A stretch of DNA of 64,000 bases from Hippopus hippopus (lineage: Eukaryota > Mollusca > Bivalvia > Cardiida > Cardiidae): the NCBI GenBank assembly GCA_946811185.2, contig OX328105.1, forward strand, positions 37,326,974-37,390,973, written 5' to 3'. Below the pieces are notes generated by a model, which had not been told where the DNA came from, made no database searches, and worked only from the letters and a program-made list of their open reading frames with translations. Of this stretch, positions 44,901 through 54,206 are shown in pieces (the first letter of the stretch is position 1; every line of letters begins with the position of its first letter). The translations under genes and the position numbers were made by a program.

Positions 44901-46101
44901 CTTTCTATAATATAGCAGTGTCCACTGCCCATATCAGTTGTATAGAAAATTACATAAGTAGGCCGACTTATCTAATTCCTTCTCAACAACGACTACCCTT
45001 GAAAATCGCAGCTAAAGATGCCTTAACCTACCGTTTATAATTTCTCTTTATTTAGTCACAGGCACCAATTTGCGCTCAGTTTATAAACACATCTGCAAAT
45101 TAACATCAGAAACGAAACATAGACATGTTATTCCATCTTTTCAGACAAAACAGAAGTGGTCGGTTTCAAATTTTCGAATTCAATTACTTTTAACTACAAC
45201 GAGCTAGAGACAGAACATAATGGTGTGCGACCGCGAGTCAAGTCTTTTCCTTGATTACAAAGCAAGAGAATAATATATACTCCGTTCCATAAATAATGTG
45301 CACTTAATTTCTTTTATTTCTCGTCGCATGTTTTACTGAAGACCAACAAATTTGGTATCATACTTTAGTTCCGAGTCTGTAGAAAATGCCAGGCTAATCA
45401 GATTTTGACTAACAGAAAGTTTAAGTTAGGTTTTTGCAGTTTAAATGAAGGTGGTACTAAAATCAAAGTTGCAAAAGTACTCAAAGACTAAGGTAACATT
45501 AAAGTAAGGTTTTGGTCACCGCTCTCGTTCAGGAATGGAATAACATTCCTGATGCAATGATTTTACGTTATGTAAGGTCTATGCGACCTCGAATAATTGC
45601 CTGTATCGACAGCAGAGGTGGCCATACAAGATATTGATTGAAAAATTACAAGAACTTTAAGAAAAACCTAACTTTAATGTTACCTTAGTCTTTGAGTACT
45701 TTTGCAACTTTGGTTTTAGTACCACCTTCATTAAAACTGCAAAAACCTAACTTAAACTTTCTGTTAGTCAAAATCTGATTAGCCTGGCATTTTCTACAGA
45801 CTCGGAACTAAAGTATGATACCAAATTTGTTGGTCTTCAGTAAAACATGCGACGAGAAATAAAAGAAAATTAAGTGCACACTTATATATGGAACTGAGTA
45901 TATTTAGCGTGTGGGATATATCCTACCTAGGATTGTAATGCAAGCATCGCAACAACCGCAGTAACCTCCTCCAGTCTTTACTATTCCTGGGCAGTTCTTC
46001 TTGGTAACAGGGGCGCAAACCACAGTCTGGCAAGTCTTGATACAACAAGAAACAGCGTTCGTGTACACGACAAAACTAATCACAAGAACCGTCCTGAACA
46101 T
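32804..46101 (-). CDS. Secreted IGFBP-N-like plus double thyroglobulin type-1 protein (complete, 235 aa)
   Basis: Six exons (46101-45927, 44659-44540, 43771-43754, 42875-42749, 35299-35220, 32991-32804) give 708 nt, 235 codons plus stop, with consistent phases. Residues 1-16 (MFRTVLVISFVVYTNA) are a signal peptide. A cysteine-rich module follows, with CGCCDAC and then CGDNLYC...C, resembling the IGFBP N-terminal (insulin-binding) fold. After a short linker comes a thyroglobulin type-1-like repeat with only four cysteines (GPC, PHC, AVCV, MDC), then a normal six-cysteine repeat (CARDEYAY, SC, AC, VCYC, NC). The stop follows directly after the last cysteine. Type-1 repeats often inhibit cysteine or aspartic proteases, and IGFBPs bind insulin-like peptides. 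The actual function is unknown. A paralogue lies at 55-61 kb. Confidence 0.85.
33758..33905 (+). mobile_element. tRNA-like SINE head
   Basis: CCGGAAGCTCAGTGGCAGCT (A box) and GCGGGTTCGAACCTAGG (an excellent B box) are 40 bases apart, followed by a T-run. The sequence cannot be folded as a tRNA. It lies in the gene B intron 5. Confidence 0.6.
35220..35299 (-). CDS. Gene B exon 5: second half of four-cysteine type-1-like repeat
   Basis: The acceptor is TATGTATTTCAG and the donor GACTGTC|GTAAGT; the exon is 80 nt. It encodes AVCVTVNGTLISGYMV, then YRWLADDMDC. AVCV stands where the diagnostic CWCV motif is expected, so the first Cys and the Trp of that motif are lost. The G-x-x-I-S-G-Y segment matches the family's GxxxxGT. 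Confidence 0.85.
35337..35405. mobile_element. MITE-2-type hairpin fragment beside gene B exon 5
   Basis: GGACGGCGTAGATCAAGATC and TGCATCTACACCGTCCG are complementary arms. It begins 38 bases from the acceptor of gene B exon 5, on the intron side. Confidence 0.55.
36885..37962 (+). repeat. ~145-bp monomer element, apparently full length
   Basis: Both ends are visible: AGGGGGCAATGATGGCCCTG...TCGCTCACTTAAGC at the left and GCTCACCCTGAGTACTTCGT...AGGTAAGCTAAA at the right. About seven monomers lie between. It is the best single copy for defining the family and lies in the gene B intron 4. Confidence 0.8.
38272..39373 (-). mobile_element. Helitron-like element (family H) carrying a MITE-1
   Basis: On the minus strand it starts GAAACAAGAGGGCCATGATG at 39373 and ends CTGGCCTTCGGCCAGTGGAG-CTAAAAA at 38272. 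The 22-kb copy's GCCATGGC motif is present. A MITE-1 lies just inside the start. Confidence 0.6.
39196..39332. mobile_element. MITE-1 copy inside a Helitron-like repeat
   Basis: AACATTGTGGAAGAAGGAG to TGTGTGGTAAAGGGTTAA, partly eroded. It sits just inside the end of the element at 38272-39373. Confidence 0.55.
40185..41309 (+). pseudogene. Decayed pogo/Tigger-type DDE transposase
   Basis: At 40190-40260 one frame reads SVKVSELFKVPETRLTHRV, like the psq-type helix-turn-helix of pogo transposases. Near 40755 another reads PGKRLRQEL. The frame at 40866-41309 holds the end of the DDE domain: LPNGHRSHIFVNFVQWARE, then FILPAHFCFVLQPIDISCYG and PLKK. Typical family members have DGHxSH; here it is NGH, so a catalytic Asp is lost. 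Several frameshifts and stops separate the pieces. It lies in the intron between exons 4 and 5 of gene B and cannot be active. Confidence 0.75.
42749..42875 (-). CDS. Gene B exon 4: first half of four-cysteine type-1-like repeat
   Basis: The acceptor is TCGAACACAG and the donor TCCCA|GTAAAC. It encodes PCAIKLAAVRAEQAQHIV, then LEEPHCDPVTGDFLGMQYSG. The P-x-C-D-x-x-G-D-F-x-x-x-Q core is that of thyroglobulin type-1 domains (usually PxCxxxGxYxxxQC), but the Cys after Gln is Tyr here. Confidence 0.88.
43088..43232 (-). mobile_element. SINE fragment
   Basis: On the minus strand: GGGGGTCCTACACAGCTCAG and CTCGAAACCTG, followed by ATCCTAGGGCAAGACAAATC. The tail is missing. It lies in a gene B intron. 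Confidence 0.55.
43754..43771 (-). CDS. Gene B exon 3: 18-nt microexon
   Basis: CTACTTTCAG|18 nt|GTATGT. The exon adds six codons' worth of sequence in phase 1 (ARSYDH) between the cysteine module and the type-1-like repeat. It would be invisible to ORF-based gene finding. It is supported by an 18-nt exon of the same phase and the same AR start at the same place in the paralogue (60861-60878). Confidence 0.75.
44540..44659 (-). CDS. Gene B exon 2: second half of cysteine module
   Basis: The acceptor is TGCCCACAG and the donor AACAAG|GTACAT; the exon is 120 nt, phase 1 to 1. It encodes EGDSCVPDYEFG, then HCGDNLYCDPKTNMCKP. The pattern C-x13-C-x5-C-x6-C and the CDPKT core are shared with the paralogue's exon at 61270-61389, which has the same length and phase. 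Confidence 0.88.
45276..45903. mobile_element. Tc1/mariner foldback element with ~240-bp inverted arms
   Basis: The arms at 45276-45513 and 45662-45903 are long, near-perfect inverted repeats starting ACTCCGTTCCATAAATAAT and flanked by TA-rich sequence. The core keeps only the end of a Tc1-type transposase (45533-45637, plus strand): EWNNIPDAM, then SMRPRIIACIDSRGGHTRY and stop. It is an internally deleted IR-type element, non-autonomous, sitting in intron 1 of gene B about 23 bases from the exon 1 donor. Confidence 0.85.
45927..46101 (-). CDS. IGFBP-N/Tg1 gene B exon 1: signal peptide and first half of cysteine module
   Basis: The start codon at 46101 opens a hydrophobic leader ending about TNA|VSCC. 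The mature part has CCIKTCQTVVCAPV, NCPG and the IGFBP-like YCGCCDAC. The donor is ATCCTAG|GTAGGA, phase 1. Of the 58 codons ten are Cys. The end of a Tc1 foldback lies only about 23 bases beyond the donor. Confidence 0.88.
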
Positions 46102-47904
46102 ATTGGTTTGTACGTATACATGTATATGTGTATTGCGATTTTAGGTCACTGGAGCAGAGATAAAAGTATTAGTTGGTCGAAATATGCCATAAGAGTTGAA
46201 AAGTTCGATAATGGTAATAAATTATAAGACAGATAAAAGGCCATCAGTTTGATAGTGGAAATTTCAAAATGCGTATCATATCAGGCTTTAAACACGCCTC
46301 TCTTAAGCATCTAGAAAGAAGTTTGTCAATCCATCCCTGCACAGGCAAAACAACAAAAAGATTACAAATGGGTCTACTTCACACACAAAAGAAGTGATTG
46401 CTTTGCAAATCGAACACCAAATACTAAGGATTAGTTTTCTCTGAGTGTTAGAAAAACTGACAGAAATTCTATAATAATGTTAAAGATGTAAAGATATGAA
46501 CCTCGTGGGTTGCTTCCGTTATCTCTTCAGGTCATGTTCTGTCCTTGGCTTCATCTCGGTGGTGTTCTTAGCTCTTTCTAAATGAATGGTGCAAAGACGG
46601 TGTTGCCTGACCGTGAATTTTTAAAAGGGGATTTAATTGAAGGGTTTTTTTTTTATAAAAGGGTCAGAGATAAAGTTCGAAATTATCTGCCACATTAGCT
46701 GTAACTGAAAGCAGCAACAAATATCGTCCCAAACGGGAAACTGTTTTTGGTAAGAAATTACGAAGATGCAGAAAGAAAGGAAGATTAAAAACTCGTTTCA
46801 AACTTGCATGGATCATTTATATCATCAATAGCTTGAGCCCAATTTATTTTAAAACAGATCCATTGAAAAGTCGCCATTTAAAGTTGAATATTTGCATCTC
46901 TTGTTTATGGGATTTAGTCGGTAATTGTTCTGAAACTTGCACGGATCATTTATTTCAAGGAAATGAACCCTGTTGAGAAAATGAAGAAAATCCAGCCATC
47001 ATTTTAGGAAAGCAGCCATTTGATGACTAAGTCTTGTTTACTCAACAAAGTCCACATTATGGGTTCTATATTTTTAAAACTTGTAGGGATTGTTTGATTT
47101 AATGAATACCAAAACCTTATCAAGTTCGACTGGATTCCAAACAAGTGGTCTTGAGAAATTTTACTTTGATTATTTCACTTTTTGTTCATTCACCAGGCCT
47201 ACTTATTATGCTGTCTTAGTGGGTTCAAGTCCAATTACAACAACTCCTCCTCCATTTTTCTTGTGTGTGTTTGTCATTTTCCTTTTTCCATCATCAATTA
47301 ATGATGTATGCCAGAAAATAAGCAAAATTACTGCCAGTAGAGCAATTCGGGCCTCTGGTTTTCAAATTGTTAGCACGAGCATTTCCATACAAAGGCAGTA
47401 AATTCGTCTACCTTCTCCATTCGCAACCTTTACGTGCGCAAAATGGGAGTTCTAACCAGGAAGTCAACACACGCAGACTGTGGTACTAAAAGGTGATATG
47501 GTAGTATGACTCGAAATTTTATAATTACAATTTATTCATTAAATGATAAATACCCGAAACAAGGGTTTAATGTTAGAAATGAACTTTGCAAATAAAATCC
47601 CTTAACTTAACTGATCTGTGTACAGCGAAATGGAAAACAAGGGAAGTAACTACAGAATTTACAGTTATTGCATTATTTATCAATTTTCTCCCTATGTATG
47701 AGAATAATCGTAGAGCTATTCGTAGAGACATAGTTGTGGCCCAACAGCGTTCAAATGTAAAATATTCTGTGAGCGAAATATATGTAAATTTCGTTGATCC
47801 CGTTTAAAACTGTGAAAGTTTGGCGACCCGTGCGGTTGGTCAAAATTCTAGGAAAGTAACTTTCGCCGCTATCGGCAGTTTTACAATGATTTCACGACAG
47901 CAGT

Positions 47905-48170
47905 TTTTTTTTTTTTTTCAACTTTATCTGTAATAAACTTGGGCTTTCCTGTGCCAAAGGATGCTCCAACATTGCCCTCGCCAGTAGGTTTAACAGCGGT
48001 TCGTTTGGTAAAGCAATACACAGGTTATCAAAGCTCATCAAGTGGTCCTTTTCGAGTTGGAATCTTCGAGATTCTTCTTCAGTCATATTGCAGAGCCCAG
48101 GTAAAGTATTGTTGAAACACATGCCAATACAGGGGACTGTCGCAAGGATGTAAAATGCTGTATTATTTCA
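47905..48170 (-). other. Possible retrocopy ending in a poly(A) run
   Basis: On the minus strand a frame (MTEEESRRFQLEKDHLMSFD, then NLCIALPNEPLLNLLARAML, then EHPLAQESPSLLQIKL) runs into a run of about 16 A at 47905-47921. An A-tail on a coding-like stretch suggests a truncated retroposed transcript. I recognise no family. Confidence 0.3.
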
Positions 48171-48206
48171 TGCTTTTCGGTAATTTATGGGTAAATAAAT
48201 GTGGAT

Positions 48207-48358
48207 TATAAGGTTTTTTTTTCGGTGAATGGTCGAAATTTATTTAATCTCTTGAACATCATCGATAGTAGTTTCACGAGTGGCGCACTCGTGAAAATAT
48301 TACCGATGGTGTTCACACAAAATAAATTTCGACCTTCACTCAAAAAAAAAAAATCCTC
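48207..48358. repeat. Imperfect foldback
   Basis: TTTTTTTCGGTGAATGGTCG...CACGAG and CTCGTGAAAATATTACCGAT...CACTCAAAAAA pair along most of their length around TGGCGCA. Confidence 0.7.
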
Positions 48359-48640
48359 TATGTAAAGGTGATAAATTCAACCCAAAAGTTTCCAGATCTA
48401 ACTAGATTTAGCTCTACATAGAGTAGTAGTCTACTTCAAATTTTGAACCAGTTGATTTTAAGTTGCTTATATGTAGCAATGAAAATACAGAAAGAAAGTC
48501 AACGTACCATGAAAATAGTAAGGTTTAAAATCTGAGTAAGTATTTGACGTCGCACAATTTATAGCCTGGGTTCCAGTTCGTTCATTTTTACATTTTCTAT
48601 CATTCGGTTGTTACTTTGTCAATACTGACGACCAAGGAAA

Positions 48641-48724
48641 ATTCGAAAACCGATCGCAGCGACATGTACTTTCCGACATCTCACCGTAGGGTAATGAAGA
48701 TGTCGCTGCGATCGGTTTTCGAAT
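48641..48724. repeat. Perfect 25-bp inverted repeat
   Basis: 48641-48665 (ATTCGAAAACCGATCGCAGC-GACAT) is exactly complementary to 48700-48724 across a 34-base loop. Confidence 0.85.
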
Positions 48725-50836
48725 AGTTTGGCAAACCTCGGGTGATTTGTTGATCAAGTCCCTCGGCTGTATCGCGTTGCTGATATATACTTACACGGCA
48801 CATTTCTTCGGTTGGAATACACAGATTTACCGTTCTTATAATAGCAACAATCCACTTATAAAACAGAACAATAGTCACAATTTTCTATGGAAATCTTTCG
48901 AAATACATTTTGGATGACGAACAGTTTGTACATTTATTTTCTAACCCAGTTTATCAATTGCATAGGCATTTTTCAGCGGCAGGTTTTTTATCACCGTGGC
49001 TGTTGTGGCTGTTGCTTATCGATTTACTTGGGCGCCCCAATGTTTAAGATTATATCACTGGCAGTATTTCAAAATTGAAACCCCTTTGAGTTGTGACTAG
49101 TGTTTTCGAATGTAAATGACTAGAAATAGATACCGAAATTACAGAAGCCTTGTTTTCATCACTTCCGGTTTGTGCGCCATCTTTGAAAATATTGACAACA
49201 AAATTTCGAACGGGTTATTTTTTTTAATGACTTTGGAGGCTACTTTAATGATGTGTGCTTATCGTTTTGGCTGTTTGACTCTGACGCTTTTTGCTAGCAT
49301 TGTTGTTGAAGGTCGCGATGTATTTTTGAAGGCACCGACCTGTCTCTGGGTGTTTTTTTTTCGTCGGTCGCTGGCCGGCATCCATTTTTCCTGTGACATA
49401 AGATGTCGTGTGTTATGACGTCACGCGTTTAAGAAGTCTATAATTAGATTATCACATTGATAACCATGGGTAGACCCTCGAATTTCCATAGTCGGTTGTA
49501 ATAGCATTTTAACTTATACTCGTTTGAGATAACACATTGTGACGTCATAGGAGCGTAATGTGACGTCTGTCACGTTCTGTAAGTTTGCATTACATTTTAC
49601 TGCTAAGTTCTCGGTATTTTTTCGTCATAATAAACATCGGCGCCGTCTGGAGCCTTGTACGACCCTTTTTCAGTGTAAATTTATATCTTCACTCAGTAAT
49701 CACTTTACGAGTATTTTTGTTTCTCACGGGAAAAAAAGAAACATTTCCGAAAGTGAAAACGATGTAATCGCCACCTAGAGCTACGGAAACTTCAGCAGGA
49801 ATTTACAGTCATGATGAATTGTAATTTTTTTAGATACAGGTATGTGAACCAAAGGTCTTTAAGTTTGCCTTTTCAGGAGATATATACATCTTTTAAATGA
49901 ATCTAGACAACATGATAGTAAGGTGGATTTGGTGAACTTGAAATAACACCTTTTCTTTAATACATGAACCGTGAGTTTAATAAAATTTGATCTTGAAAGC
50001 CAACGAATGTAAGATTCTTTTAATCACATTGCAGTATCTTATGAATTATAAAATAGATATATGAGATAAGATCTATATGCGAAACCGATATATTCATGGA
50101 TAAGGCCATAGAAAAAGTACGAAAGTAGTTTAGAAGTAACTAGATCTACCTTATCTTAGGTCTGAAAATAAAAGAAAGCTAGTGGCTTTACAACAAGCAC
50201 ATTTTTTTTTTGTGTGTGTGTATTTGACGTGTTTTAGAAAATCCATACACACTAGAAATTCGAGTCAATATTTTTTTACCCTTTTGAATTTGTAATATGG
50301 ATATTTTAGTGAAATATGGCTGTTTTACATCTCATTTTACTTTTTGCTACGAATTAAGATATCAGATCAAAGCATATTTTGCCCAAAAGTACTTCAAAAT
50401 GTACAGTGTCGTAATGCTGAGTGTGTAATAGATCTAAAATAAAATTTTGATAACACATATTCATTGTGCAAAAGGTTGAAAATATCGACTAATTTCCCAG
50501 CGCTAGGTTAGGATTCTGCAGTGGCTTTCCCATTTTATAATCATCACAACGCAGCAGATTCCGTAACTACATCCGACCTCGTCTGCATCAAGGAGGTTTC
50601 CATTAGATTTACTTTCAGTGACTTGATCATGAAATTCTTTGAACCAGTGCAGCAATTATCAGACTGAAGTTTATTATATTTATATGTTCGTTTATTATAC
50701 TGCAAAGAAATTTCTCGCGATCTGATTGGATAATGTACCCCGTACATACAAATCATGTACACTGGCAAAATCCACGTAGAAGCAGTTTCCCTTTTGGGAG
50801 CCCCGTATACATGACTACACTTTCAACACAACATCC

Positions 50837-50890
50837 AAAATGGCGGCGTCGACCGATACGAGTCGCCCACAAAACAAACATACTGAATAG
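50837..50890 (+). promoter_or_regulatory. Possible YY1-type promoter motif
   Basis: AAAATGGCGGC at about 50838 matches the YY1 consensus often found at transcription starts, in a locally CpG-rich stretch (GCGTCGACCGATACGAGTCG). The ATG within it opens only 16 codons. No downstream exon is recognised on either strand. Confidence 0.25.
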
Positions 50891-51437
50891 CCTGCGCCAT
50901 ATTATTTCTAGTTTCCCTTGATGGTTGTCATTAAGGCGGAAAGAATGGATTATTTTTGAAAATAAATGAATATAGTTACATATATTATCGTTTGTTGTCA
51001 TTCTAAGACAAAAACACGGGGTTAAAACTAGTAATCCCTTCGTCGGGTAAGCGAATTGTGAAGCGTCGAAACTCGTTCATTGTAACGTTAAAAGGATAAC
51101 CAAATTGTCGTTCGTGGTAAACTAATGGTCTTTTACTTTTTGACAACAAATCAATAAAATGCATAGACTTTACTTACCTTGAAGTTGTTTAAATCCGTAT
51201 TTAAATAAAAATATGACGATTGTCTATCGCAGTGACATCATCAAGTTCATCCACCAAACTGCACGTTTTACCAAGTTTTCAATGACGTCAGTTCTCAGTG
51301 ACGTCATTTTTCATTGAATTGGGGCGCTGAGAAAGGAAATTCTATGTCGTCAGCGTACTCAATTCGTGAGTTCATAAAACGGGGAAATTTCGCAGAATAC
51401 ACATTGGAATGGTTAACTTTGCAGTATAATAAAATCT

Positions 51438-51579
51438 TTGTACGGTCAGGTGGCCAGGGACTTGGAAACTTGTTCACGGCTGTGGCGAATCATGTGGCAA
51501 CCTCGCCTTAGGCTCGGGCCGACATGATTTGCCACAGCCGTAAACAAGTTTCCAAGTCCCCGGCTACCTGACCGTACAA
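51438..51579. repeat. Foldback, ~58-bp arms
   Basis: TTGTACGGTCAGGTGGCCAG...AATCATGT and ACATGATTTGCCACAGCCGT...GACCGTACAA are inverted with a few mismatches around a GC-rich loop of about 25 bases. Confidence 0.8.
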
Positions 51580-52065
51580 CTAATAAAGTGACAACTGCAA
51601 TCGAAATTTAACTCATGTAAAAATGTATCAACAGACTATTTATCAACTGAATCGCATTTAGCACGACCTCGATTGAAATTGTGACATGAGTCACTTGTAT
51701 CGGGCCAAAACACCTACCGGACACTCAAAGCAAGCTCGCTTAAGACAGGTGCTTACTTAACTAATTACAATTTAATGTATTGGCCATCTCTTGGAACTAT
51801 TCATTATTTTTGCTAATTACATTTCGCTTGCTAAATAGAGGCAACCACTAAGATAGGGTCTATGTGGCTCAGTGATAAAATGTAGGACTGGTAACGTGGA
51901 AACTTCGGACTGCATTTGGTTTTTTCATGGGACTCTCCTTGGCCAAGTTCCCCCACTTTTTTAAAAGCGGTGGGGGAGTTCAGCCGTTGTTTTCAATTCT
52001 AGATTCAACTTGCATGATAAGCGGGACTCCAAATGCATTATAACGAATTGTGTATGTCTCTGCAT

Positions 52066-52172
52066 GTTGAATGTATCGCCCTCGTAGCAAGTGTCTCCAA
52101 AAGTTGGATTTAATGAGTCGTCGGGAATACAGTCAGGGAAGTTTTTCCATCTGGCGTTAAAGGCGCCTGCAA
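52066..52172 (-). other. Possible orphan exon with W-x-x-F-P-x-C motif
   Basis: After a good acceptor (CCCTGTTTATTGCAG) the minus strand encodes, in phase 1, AFNARWKNFPDCIPDD and then SLNPTFGDTCYEGDTF. The W...P.C spacing recalls the end of a sushi (CCP) domain, and phase 1 matches the exons of the neighbouring secreted genes. I see no convincing donor; the frame runs on to a stop near 51960. It could be a decayed exon, a terminal exon, or chance. Confidence 0.25.
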
Positions 52173-52853
52173 TAAACAGGGCACATTCGGATAGTATGAA
52201 TGTTCACTGTTTATTGAAGTCTGTATTTTAATTAGATCTTTTTCATAGTCTCTATAAATGGAAAAACATTCCGAGATCCGTATGCGAAACAAAGAATTAC
52301 ACCTCCAACATCTGAGAAACAAGACATATTACAGTGTAAAATTACACAGTCGTCAAGATACTTGTTCATGCGTGAAATATCAAATTGGTTGACAGGTGCT
52401 TTTCTTCAAGTTCTGCCATATCACCACTATTGCAGATGCTATCATTTTTGGCTCTTTTTGACATTCAAGGTATTGGTGTAAAAAGTCAACGAACTATTGC
52501 CATGTGCATGATCGTTATAAATTTTCAGAAAGCTCAATGATGATAACCTGTTGGCTCTATATTGTACGGGTTGACACCGTACAGTATAGAGAAGTGATGT
52601 GGGGCTGTACTAGCTAAAACTGAGACTAGAATGAGTAGAGCACAAGCGTGTATGACAGTACGTGGTTCCGGTCAGACCGATCACAGTAAACGGACTTTCT
52701 TTACAAATCCGCTATAAAAGGAAGACCGAGAACAGAGTAAAAGAAATTCATGTTTCAACAGAACAATTTCCATTTCGTATTAGTTATACACCTCATTTTG
52801 ATAGAAATGTCTTGAAAAGTGTGCAGGACCTGTAAAGATAAAATATAAAAAAG

Positions 52854-53067
52854 TTAACCCATAGGCTGCTAAGCGCGATTTACTGACCTTTTGCGGACTG
52901 TGTAGATCAAGATCAGACTGAACAGAACGTGCAGTCTGATCTTGGATCTGCACTGTCCGATAAGGAGATGTCTTTTCCGAAAAGAATACTTTTGAAATAG
53001 CAAAATTTGGATTTTTACAATCGGCTTGAAAGTTTCATTTCATTTATTTAGCAGGATAAGGGTTCAA
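52854..53067. mobile_element. MITE-2 copy, full length
   Basis: TTAACCCATAGGCTGCTAAG to TTTAGCAGGATAAGGGTTCAA, with the AGATCAAGATCAGACTG hairpin. It is the uninterrupted reference for the nested copy at 56532-56970. Confidence 0.8.
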
Positions 53068-53140
53068 AGTAGGCCTAGAAAATTTTAGACTGGACTACAA
53101 TTCTACTCCTGAGAAAGGAGTTTTGACGAGGTAATCCTGG

Positions 53141-53368
53141 TTAACCCTTTACCACACAACCCCGACTTTTAACGACCCTGAGAAAAGGACTTTTGAAAAT
53201 ATTGTGGAAAAAGGAGAAAATGCTGGTAACCAGCATTTTCTCCTTTTCCCACAATGTTTTCTTCCCTTCCCAAAACCAATGTCAATTTTTGATTCACACT
53301 TACTTTGTCATCTGCAGATGCTTTCAATTTGGACAAGTCTAAAACTGTGTTGTTTGGTAAAGAGTTAA
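53141..53368. mobile_element. MITE-1 copy, full length
   Basis: TTAACCCTTTACCACACAA to TTTGGTAAAGAGTTAA, 228 bp. The near-perfect central palindrome is at about 53207-53258. It lies 74 bases from a MITE-2 copy (52854-53067). Confidence 0.8.
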
Positions 53369-54206
53369 GTAACATTACCTCTTTACCAGACAACATAATG
53401 TTACACAGGTAAAAAGTAGAAGCATGTCCTTTCCCTTAGATGTTCCCTATCTTTTCAAATCGCGTCATTTGTGCAACATTTGTAGTGTCTTCTGCAAATT
53501 ACTTTTATTTTTTACATGTGTAACATTATGCATCTGCCCACTTTTACCAGAGCATGGCTATATATATTATTATATATAAATATATTATATTTTGCTTTGA
53601 AGGTGGCAAAGCGGTAATTATTTAAAAATCCTGAAGAAGGGGTTTTTTGAAAATATTGAAGGAAAAGGTGAAAGAGTATGGCTTAAGACACCTCCGTGAT
53701 TAATTATACGTGTATCAAGCAAGTCATGACATAGTTATGGAGCCATAAAACCTGAAGTGGAATGGTCCTTTGATATGCAGAAAATTGATCAGAAGCAAGA
53801 AGGTCCGACCAAGGCCAGCCTGCGAGGACTTTTGCATTTGCATTCAATCCCCTTGTCACAGAGCTTTGCTCAATCTCGCACTTGGAGGCCACCAAGGGGA
53901 AGTTTAAGAAAAATGGTCTCTTACAGCTGGTGGTCTTCTAATAGAGGTTCAGTTTAATAGATTCAATGATTAGCGTAAAATCACCAGTGGGTTGCCGACT
54001 ATATGCGCTGTCTTAGAACACAGTTTCAAAAGTATATCTATTGGAAAAAAATATTAATGCATTAGAATGGTCTAAGGGAGAGAGAATATTTTAATTTAAT
54101 GAGCAAATCTGGTACAATACAATCCTCGCAGAAACAATCCATCTCTAGAAAGGAATTTAAAAACTAAACAGGGAACAAATATTCTTTCATTTAATTATTA
54201 GTTTTT

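Larger units (their letters stand above)
46110..51430. other. Intergenic region, no supported gene
   Basis: Upstream of gene B. Apart from the foldbacks at 48207 and 48641, the possible retrocopy and the promoter-like motifs (ACTTCCGG and GCGCCATCTTTG near 49162-49180, minus-strand ETS and YY1 types), nothing is recognised. The open frames at 47090, 47586, 49116 and 50544 show no family signature. Confidence 0.45.

Noticed and set aside
53704..53957. Possible gene shared with 61879-62079
   Set aside because: Both stretches share repeat words (AAGCAAGTCA, CCATAAAA, CAGAAAATT) and have overlapping open frames on both strands; a dispersed repeat explains them better.
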